Shown here: positions 28,801 through 35,246 of the stretch, one piece after another | Layout of the letters: every line of letters begins with the position of its first letter | Position numbering within the stretch: position 1 is the first letter of the stretch | NCBI GenBank assembly: GCA_011390245.1 | Contig: JAABSR010000004.1 | Coordinates: forward strand, 1-35,246 | Origin: Campylobacterales bacterium | GTDB taxonomy: Bacteria; Campylobacterota; Campylobacteria; Campylobacterales; JAABSR01 | Direction: 5' to 3' | Length of the DNA: 35,246 nt | Notes under the pieces: generated by a model | Database searches by the model: none | Told to the model about the DNA's origin: nothing | The model's input: only the letters and a program-made list of their open reading frames with translations | Position numbers and translations under genes: made by a program

Positions 28801-30288
28801 AAAGGCTCTTTGTTTATCTGAGAAAGCAGCCAATGGTGTATCATCCCCCATAGAGCCTACAGCCTCTTTGCCATCTTTCATCATTGGTTCAATAACCTGC
28901 TCAATTACCTCATGAGTGATATTGAAATATCTCTGCTTCTCCACAAGATCATCTCTTTGATAGTCGCTCATATCAGAAAATATAGTCTCAATATTCTCCT
29001 GAAGATAGATCATATTCTCATTTAGCCACTCAACATAGGGTTTTGAATTTTTTAGATACTCATTTATGTCATCATCTTTAAAGACAACTCCAGATTTTAG
29101 ATCAAGTCCTATCATTTGACCACTTTGAAGCCTGCCTCTCTCAACAATCATATCTTCATCAATATCTAGTACGCCATACTCGCTAGATATGATCAATTTA
29201 TCATCTTTTGTTGTTATATACTTAGCTGGTCTTAGTCCATTTCTATCAAGAACACAACCTATATATCTTCCATCAGTGAGTGATACAGCAGCAGGGCCAT
29301 CCCATGCTTCAAAGCAGGTTGAGGTGTACTCATAAAATGCTCTAAGTCGTGAATCCATGTGAGGAGCATTTTGCCATGGAGCTGGTATTAGAGCGCGCGA
29401 AGCTTTGAAAAAATCCATCCCATTTGCTATCAAAAACTCAAACATGTTATCTAAGCTTGCACTATCGCTTACACCTTTTTCGATGATTGGCAATAGCCTC
29501 TCTATCTCATCTTTTGAGAAGACTTCACTGATTAGTGATTCGCACTTTACTGCTGCGGCATATCTATTTGCAGTTACAGAGTTTATCTCTCCATTGTGAG
29601 CTATAGCTCTAAAAGGTTGGGCTAGTTTCCATTTTGGTAGAGTATTTGTAGAAAATCTCTGATGAAAAAGGGCAAAGCTTATCTCAAAGTTTTCATCTCT
29701 TAAATCGATATAAAACTCTTTAATATGAGTTGGCATCACAAGCCCTTTGTAGGAGAGAAGCTTGGATGAGAATGATGCTATATAGAAGTTCTCATCTCCT
29801 CTTAGCTTGTGCTCTATCTCTTTTCTTGTAAGATATAGCATTGCTTCAAATCTTTTTGTAGCTACAATAGAGTTTGGAGTTACAAATGCTTGCACAATTT
29901 GTGGTAGAGTATTTTTTGCTTGCTCTCCTAGTGCATTTGTATCAACTGGCACTTCCCTAAAAAGTAGCACTTTTAGATCATTTTTTTCACAAATTGAGAC
30001 AAACACCTCTTTATGCTCATCTTTACTTAAAAAAATCATCCCCACAGCAAACTGCTCAGGGATTGTTACACCATACTTTAAAGCGGTTTTTACCATAAAT
30101 TTTGTTGGCATAGATACTAGAAGTCCACTACCATCTCCACTTTTGCCATCAGCTGCAATTGCACCCCTATGCATCATCCGCTCAAGAGCTGTAATAGCAT
30201 TTTCTAAAATCTCTCTTGAAGGTCTATTTTTGATGTTTGCCAAAAGCCCAAAACCGCAATTGTCTTTGAAGTGTGAAAGAATATCCAA
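25864..30288 (-). CDS. gltB: Glutamate synthase large (alpha) subunit
   Basis: 1474 aa; N-terminal glutaminase [75 protein letters not shown]; TTG start with AAGGAAAT upstream. Confidence 0.97.
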   Translation of the reverse strand: [1474 protein letters not shown]

Positions 30289-30305
30289 GTTATTTCCTTG
30301 TCTAG

Positions 30306-30332
30306 GTTTGCTATTGATAATATCAAGCCAAA
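30306..30332. promoter_or_regulatory. Dyad-symmetric site in the gltB/recO divergent intergenic region, candidate operator
   Basis: GGTTTGctaTTGATAaTATCAAgcCAAAC: perfect TTGATA-A-TATCAA core with flanking GTTTG/CAAAC arms, about 26-43 bp upstream of the gltB TTG. Confidence 0.4.
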
Positions 30333-30423
30333 CGAATTAAGTATAATAGTATAATTAAGGCTCGAAAATAGTGCGATTGTACTGAAATGTGAGTTAAGAT
30401 TGGTTTAACAAGGGGAAGAGGTT

Positions 30424-31044
30424 TTGCAAGGTTTTATTCTTCATACGCTCAAAGCTAGGGATGAGGATTTAATAGTGATGATTCTTACAAAAAACTCTCT
30501 AAAAACTCTCTATAGATTCTATGGAGCTAGGCACTCTATTGTCCATTTAGGGCACAAAATAGACTTTGAAGAGCAAAAAGATGGAGGCAATTTTTTACCA
30601 AGATTGAGAAATGTCACACATCTTGGGTTTAAATTTTTATATGATTTAGAGAGATTAAAAATTTGGCACAATTTTTTAAAGTTGCTATATAAGCACCTAA
30701 AAGATGTAGAGAAGCTAGATTCCTTCTATTTTGAGCTATTAGATGATCTATCAAAAAAGCTCACTAAGCAAAATCCAAAAAGAGGATGTCTAGAATCTTA
30801 CATAAAATTACTTCAACATGAGGGCAGAATCCACTCACTTGAGCGTTGCTATTTTTGCAATGAGCTTTTAAGTATTGAAGAGATTGCACTAAGTAGAGCA
30901 TTTTTACCCTCGCACTCTAGATGCTCATACTCAAAGCCTTTTAATCAAAAAAACATAAAAGAGCTCTTCAATAGAGGGGATTCTATTTTTGTAGATGATG
31001 AAGAGGTTGATAGATTATGGGATGTGCTTTTGGAGGGATTTTAG
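30424..31044 (+). CDS. recO: Divergent (epsilonproteobacterial-type) DNA repair protein RecO
   Basis: TTG start with aaggggaagagg upstream; MQGFILHTLKARDEDLIVMILTKNSLKTLYRFYGARHSIVHLGHKIDFEEQ; CYFCNELLSIEEIALSRAFLPSHSRCSYSKPF. Confidence 0.75.
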   Translation: MQGFILHTLKARDEDLIVMILTKNSLKTLYRFYGARHSIVHLGHKIDFEEQKDGGNFLPRLRNVTHLGFKFLYDLERLKIWHNFLKLLYKHLKDVEKLDSFYFELLDDLSKKLTKQNPKRGCLESYIKLLQHEGRIHSLERCYFCNELLSIEEIALSRAFLPSHSRCSYSKPFNQKNIKELFNRGDSIFVDDEEVDRLWDVLLEGF

Positions 31045-31397
31045 TTCCTCTCTAGCAACTTATCATTTTGATATACTATCTCCACTTTTAGTTGGCCATT
31101 ATCCCACCACTGTCTATAAAGCCCCTCTTTTTTTCCATACTCATACTCTCCCTCATATTGGAGATTTCCATTTTTCCAATATGCTCTATATGTTCCATGT
31201 TTTATACCATTTCTATATGAAGTCTCATGCCACTTTTTGCCATCATCATAATACTTTACGACCACACCATCAAGAGGCTTGCCTATCCTCTTGTCGTAAT
31301 ACAAAGAGCCAACCTTTACTAATTTATCAAAATCTACTACTGAGGAGCAAAAAGATATCACAGGAATCAAGAGCAGCCATATAAAAAACTTCATCAA
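31041..31397 (-). CDS. Exported MORN-repeat (YwqK-type antitoxin-repeat) protein
   Basis: N-terminal signal peptide (MMKFFIWLLLIPVISFCSS); repeats GVVVKYYDDGKKWHETSYRNGIKHGTYRAYWKNGNLQYEGEYEYGKKEGLYRQWWDNGQLKVEIVY. Confidence 0.8.
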   Translation of the reverse strand: MMKFFIWLLLIPVISFCSSVVDFDKLVKVGSLYYDKRIGKPLDGVVVKYYDDGKKWHETSYRNGIKHGTYRAYWKNGNLQYEGEYEYGKKEGLYRQWWDNGQLKVEIVYQNDKLLERN

Positions 31398-31505
31398 TAA
31401 ACCTCCACTAGCGTTAAATGCTTTTTTTACAATCCTATATAAAATGCAAATAGTGTACCTTATGTTACAATTTCATAAATAACAGATTATAAGGACAATA
31501 TAATT

Positions 31506-33038
31506 ATGAATGCATTAATAAGTGTAAGCGATAAAAAAGGAGTAGTAGATTTTGCTAGAGGTTTGAGCTCTTTAGGATACAAAATCCTCTCAACAGGGGG
31601 CACGCTAAAAACCATAAAAGAGGCAGGAATCGAGGCTAGAGATGTGGGTGAATATACAAACTCACCTGAGATGTTTGATGGACGAGTAAAGACGCTACAT
31701 CCTAAGATTCATGGTGGGATACTTCATAGGAGAGACAATAAAAACGATGTAGAGAGTGCCAAGAAATTTGGTATTGAGAGGATTGATTTGGTGTGTGTAA
31801 ACCTATACCCTTTTAAAGAGACTACCAAAAAGAGTGATGATTTTGAGGAGATTATTGAAAATATTGATATCGGCGGTCCCTCCATGGTTAGAGCGGCGGC
31901 AAAAAACTTCAAAGATGTTGTAGTTGTGACGAACAGCGGAGATTATGATCTAATACTAAAAGCCTTAAAAGAGAATGAAAATACTCTAGAATTTAGACGC
32001 TCTTTGATGATAAAAGCTTTTGAACACACTGCACAATATGATGCAATGATTGCTAGTTATATGAATGAAAGATTTAATAGTGGTTTTGGTAATTATCAAT
32101 TTATAGTAGGCAAAAAGGCTTTTGATACAAGATATGGTGAAAATCCTCATCAAAAAGGTGCCCTATATGAGTATGAAGATTTCTACACAAAAAGATTTAA
32201 AATCCTCAAAGGAGAGGCATCTTTTAACAACCTAACAGATATTAATGGAGCTATAAAAATAGCTTCTAGCTTTGGGGAGCAGAGGGCAGTATGTATTGTA
32301 AAACATGGAAATCCTTGTGGATTTGCCATAAGAGAGAGAGTAGTTGATGCTTTCAAAAAAGCCCTAGAGTGCGATAGCGTCTCTGCTTTTGGGGGTGTTG
32401 TAGCTGTAAATGGAGAAGTAGATTTAGAGTTTGCAAAAGAGGCAAATGAGATCTTTTTGGAGGTGATTGTGGCTCCTAGCTTTACAGAAGAGGCACTAGA
32501 TGAGTTTTCAAAAAAGAAGAGGCTAAAGCTCTTTAGCACTGGTGGAAAATCTCTAGATTTCCCAAGAGATGGAAGTGATTTTAAACATATAGAGGGTGGG
32601 TTTGTCTATCAAGATGGCGATATAATTACTGAAAATGAGATAAAAGATGCAAAATGTGTATCTATAAAAAAAGCTGAAAAAAATCAACTAAAAGATTTAG
32701 AGGTGGCTTATAAAATCGCTTCTCTGGTAAAATCCAACTGCGTTGTTTATGTCAAAGATTCTGCTATGGTAGCAGTTGGCATGGGCATGACAAGTAGAGT
32801 TGATGCTTCTATTTGTGCTCTAAAAAAAGCTAAAGAGATGGGAATAGATGTGAGTGGGGCCTCGCTAGCTAGTGAAGCTTTTTTCCCTTTTAGAGATAGC
32901 ATAGATGCTGCTGCAAAAGCAGGAGTAAGTGCTGTGATTGAGCCAGGTGGAAGCGTAAAAGATGCTGAGGTTATAGAGGCTGCCAATGAGCACAATATCG
33001 CTCTATACTTTAGCGGAGTAAGACATTTTTTACACTAA
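31506..33038 (+). CDS. purH: Bifunctional AICAR formyltransferase/IMP cyclohydrolase
   Basis: [111 protein letters not shown]. Confidence 0.97.
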   Translation: MNALISVSDKKGVVDFARGLSSLGYKILSTGGTLKTIKEAGIEARDVGEYTNSPEMFDGRVKTLHPKIHGGILHRRDNKNDVESAKKFGIERIDLVCVNLYPFKETTKKSDDFEEIIENIDIGGPSMVRAAAKNFKDVVVVTNSGDYDLILKALKENENTLEFRRSLMIKAFEHTAQYDAMIASYMNERFNSGFGNYQFIVGKKAFDTRYGENPHQKGALYEYEDFYTKRFKILKGEASFNNLTDINGAIKIASSFGEQRAVCIVKHGNPCGFAIRERVVDAFKKALECDSVSAFGGVVAVNGEVDLEFAKEANEIFLEVIVAPSFTEEALDEFSKKKRLKLFSTGGKSLDFPRDGSDFKHIEGGFVYQDGDIITENEIKDAKCVSIKKAEKNQLKDLEVAYKIASLVKSNCVVYVKDSAMVAVGMGMTSRVDASICALKKAKEMGIDVSGASLASEAFFPFRDSIDAAAKAGVSAVIEPGGSVKDAEVIEAANEHNIALYFSGVRHFLH

Positions 33039-33055
33039 TACACTAAGGAGAGATT

Positions 33056-33361
33056 TTGGATAGTAAAGTTAGTAGGTTTAGGGTTATAGCTTTTGTTGAG
33101 GGTATCTCATTTTTGCTTTTGCTTTTTATAGCTATGCCACTAAAATATATATATGGAATCCCTGAGGCTACAAAAATAATGGGCTCATTGCATGGGATTT
33201 TGTTTATCGCTTTTTGCTTTCTTTTGATGGAAGCTGCAAGAGCACATAGGTGGGTTTATACTTTTGGGGTGCTTGCTTTTATTAGTTCACTTGTTCCTTT
33301 TGGGATGATTTGGCTTGATAGAAGATTGAAAAAACCTCAAGCTATTCCCCTTAGAGCTTAA
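33056..33361 (+). CDS. DUF3817 family integral membrane protein
   Basis: TTG start, RBS aaggagag; RFRVIAFVEGISFLLLLFIAMPLKYIYGIPEATKIMGSLHGILFIAFCFLL. Confidence 0.8.
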   Translation: MDSKVSRFRVIAFVEGISFLLLLFIAMPLKYIYGIPEATKIMGSLHGILFIAFCFLLMEAARAHRWVYTFGVLAFISSLVPFGMIWLDRRLKKPQAIPLRA

Positions 33362-33426
33362 CAGATACTTAACACTAATATTTTATGATTATGCTTACGC
33401 AAGATAATACTACAAGAGAAGTTTAC

Positions 33427-33449
33427 GCAGAGTTCCTTTTAGGCTCTGC
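33427..33449. other. Stable hairpin in the intergenic region
   Basis: GCAGAG-tt-CCT-ttt-AGG-CTCTGC: 6-bp plus 3-bp stem with a 2-nt bulge; not followed by a clean T tract. Confidence 0.5.
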
Positions 33450-33481
33450 ACCTCATTTTCTATCCACTACTTTAGGTTTTC

Positions 33482-33580
33482 ATGGTTGATATAGGCACTC
33501 TGTTTGTAGAGATGATATTTTTTATAATCATTGCTGCTTTAGTTTATGTTTTTAGAGACAAATTTCGACCAAGAGATTGA
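33482..33580 (+). CDS. Predicted 32-aa single-TM small membrane protein (below the 60-aa cut-off of the ORF track)
   Basis: ATG...TGA encodes MVDIGTLFVEMIFFIIIAALVYVFRDKFRPRD*, a hydrophobic segment followed by a positive tail; upstream AGG with 5-nt spacing. Confidence 0.45.
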   Translation: MVDIGTLFVEMIFFIIIAALVYVFRDKFRPRD

Positions 33581-33590
33581 TCTAAGTCAA
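33577..33590. promoter_or_regulatory. Crp/Fnr-family box in a class II promoter for the 33640 gene
   Basis: TTGATctaaGTCAA (13 of 14 compatible with TTGATNNNNATCAA); TATTAT -10 at 33613-33618; predicted +1 near 33625, so the box centre is at -41.5. Confidence 0.6.
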
Positions 33591-33639
33591 TAATCACATC
33601 TATTTTTTGAGGTATTATTGTTTGAAACAGGAGGAATAG

Positions 33640-34089
33640 ATGACATACACAATACTTCTAATTATTCATCTTTTTAGTGCAGCACTTTTTATTGGGACGC
33701 TCTTTTTTTGGACTTTTATCATAGATAGAGGATTTAGGGGAGAGAGAGCTAGAAGGATTGACCAAGAAGCCCTAGGGGATAGTGAGAGTATTCTTAGCTC
33801 TTATACTAGATCGATTATGAGAATTAATGTAGCAATTATTGGGATTAGTGGAATTTTTATGCTCCACTACTATGGCAAAAGCCTAGTCTCATTTGATAGC
33901 TCTTTTTCATACCTGCTAAGCCTAAAAGTTCTACTTGGGGTGATATTGATAGTGCTTTTTTATGCACTTCCTAAGATAATGTCAAAAGTAAAACTTGAAA
34001 ACAAAATCAGAGTTCATGATAATATCCACTACTTCATGTTTTCTACGATAGTAGCCCTTGTAATCTTGAGCAAAACTATGTGGATGTAG
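33640..34089 (+). CDS. Small integral membrane protein with histidines in/near TMs (CopD/haem-membrane-protein-like)
   Basis: 149 aa, about 4 TMs: LLIIHLFSAALFIGTLFFWTFII ... FMLHYYG ... VHDNIHYFMFSTIVALVIL; strong RBS aggagg. Confidence 0.65.
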   Translation: MTYTILLIIHLFSAALFIGTLFFWTFIIDRGFRGERARRIDQEALGDSESILSSYTRSIMRINVAIIGISGIFMLHYYGKSLVSFDSSFSYLLSLKVLLGVILIVLFYALPKIMSKVKLENKIRVHDNIHYFMFSTIVALVILSKTMWM

Positions 34090-34221
34090 CCCTCTTCTCT
34101 AGAGAGCATCTAAAATTATATCTCTATTTTCAAGATGGATTCTAATCTACAAATAATCTCCTATTCAATAAAATTAAAATAGAGTTGTGTAATTTTAGGA
34201 TTTTATCCAAAAAGGAGTATC

Positions 34222-34905
34222 GTGATAAGTGAAAAGGATTTTAAAAATATCACTATACTATTTGCAGAGGATGATGAAACAGTATTAGAGAATATAGGGT
34301 ATTCGCTACGCTCGTACTTCAAAGAGGTGTACATAGCAAAAGATGGCTTGGAGGCGTGGGAGCTGTATGAACTCTACTCACCAAATATCATACTTACAGA
34401 TATTCGTATGCCAAAGCTTAGTGGAATTGAATTAGTTCAAAAAATACGAAAGCAGGATACACAAACCCTTGTGGTGATGCTTAGTGCTCATTCAGATAAA
34501 GAGATTCTCCTTGATGTTGTTCAGCTATATCTTGAAAATTACCTCATAAAGCCTATCTCTCACACTAAGCTAATCACTGTGCTCACAAGGTGTGTAGAAA
34601 AATATCTTGATTGCAATCAAGCTGATGAGGTTTTGTCTCAAGATGTACGATACTCATTCAAAAGCAAAGAGATTGTCAATGATACTCAAACCATTCCACT
34701 GACAAATCAAGAGATTCTACTGCTAGAACTCCTTATCAAACACAAAGGTGCGGCAGTAAGTTATGCTGAAATAGAGGAGATGGTTTGGAAATGTGAATTA
34801 ATGACAAAAGATGCGATAAAGACTCTTGTCAAAAAATTACGAAATAAGCTCCCTGAAGGCTCCATTGTCAATATTGTGGATTTTGGATACAAATTAAAAT
34901 GCTAA
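34222..34905 (+). CDS. Response regulator, REC + OmpR-type winged-helix DNA-binding domain
   Basis: GTG start; ILFAEDDETVLENIGYSLRSYFKEVYIAKDGLEAWELY...IILTDIRMPKLSGIELV; C-terminal LTNQEILLLELLIKHKGAAVSYAEIEEMVW...LVKKLRNKLPEGSIVNIVDFGYKLK. Confidence 0.93.
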   Translation: MISEKDFKNITILFAEDDETVLENIGYSLRSYFKEVYIAKDGLEAWELYELYSPNIILTDIRMPKLSGIELVQKIRKQDTQTLVVMLSAHSDKEILLDVVQLYLENYLIKPISHTKLITVLTRCVEKYLDCNQADEVLSQDVRYSFKSKEIVNDTQTIPLTNQEILLLELLIKHKGAAVSYAEIEEMVWKCELMTKDAIKTLVKKLRNKLPEGSIVNIVDFGYKLKC

Positions 34906-35246
34906 ATAAAATCTCTTACCATTATCAGCTATTCATAATGCTTCTGCTCTCAGGATTGTTGCTTTCAGCTATTCTTGCTCTTGTATCATATTTTTTTATT
35001 CTCAATAACTATCAAAAAGAGATTTATCTCAATGCTTCCAATCAAGCAAATGTACAGAAAAAACAGTATGAAGATAACATCAAAGAGGCAAAAGCTCTAC
35101 TCTCTATACTTCGCAATACTTTTGAGCAAAACGCACTTCCTGCAAATTTCTTTATAGACAACAATGATGAGCGTATGAAATTTCTCTACATATTGCAAAC
35201 AAACCAAAATATAGAGAGGATAAGAATAACTGACACCAATGGGAGC
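34899..35246 (+). CDS. N-terminal part of a membrane sensor (probable histidine kinase partner), truncated by window end
   Basis: ATG overlaps the regulator stop (ATGCTAA); MLNKISYHYQLFIMLLLSGLLLSAILALVSYFFILNNYQKEIYLNASNQANVQKKQYEDNIKEAKALLSILRNTFEQNALP... TM plus periplasmic sensor start, open to the window end. Confidence 0.7.
   Translation, partial: MLNKISYHYQLFIMLLLSGLLLSAILALVSYFFILNNYQKEIYLNASNQANVQKKQYEDNIKEAKALLSILRNTFEQNALPANFFIDNNDERMKFLYILQTNQNIERIRITDTNGS

Noticed and set aside
30314-30326. TTGATAATATCAA as a Crp/Fnr box
   Set aside because: The half sites are separated by 3 nt, not the required 4, so it is kept only as a generic dyad in the gltB leader.
29807-30340. 177-aa ORF antisense to gltB 5' end
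   Set aside because: Lies opposite strongly conserved GltB glutaminase coding sequence; composition is consistent with a shadow ORF.
1-35246. CRISPR arrays, tRNA/rRNA genes, insertion sequences, prophage or restriction/defence genes
   Set aside because: No spaced direct repeats, tRNA/rRNA-like sequence, transposase/integrase or defence-protein motifs seen in any of the listed ORFs or gaps.

Overview
The window is a gene-dense, AT-rich, mostly housekeeping segment of a Campylobacterota (Epsilonproteobacteria) chromosome, probably from a sulfur-oxidising, flagellated relative of Sulfurimonas. The taxon call rests on gene order and protein character, not on a search. From left to right: a heavily frameshifted and internally deleted REC...EAL (c-di-GMP) pseudogene; rnc-rnhA-TPR/zinc-ribbon (minus strand); dnaG, a PP-loop/NFACT-R-like sulfurtransferase, hisC-fliF-fliG-fliH-dxs (plus strand); a convergent terminator; sorB/sorA-like sulfite dehydrogenase and an orphan RND pump; a long minus-strand run (small FtsL-like protein, rsmH, metallophosphatase, aldo/keto reductase, mreC, LapA-like membrane protein, DksA/TraR Zn-finger, rlmH, accD, inositol-monophosphatase family, gltD, gltB); then recO, a MORN-repeat protein, purH, DUF3817, a predicted small membrane ORF, a Crp/Fnr-type promoter with a small membrane protein, and a two-component system truncated at the window edge. 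I see no CRISPR array, tRNA/rRNA, transposase or prophage, and no clear evidence of a large undescribed system. The best leads are a probable FtsL behind rsmH, an Fnr-type box at exactly -41.5 from a predicted start site, an unannotated 32-aa membrane ORF with an adjacent hairpin, the PP-loop/NFACT-R fusion, the decaying REC-EAL gene, and palindromes upstream of sorA and gltB.
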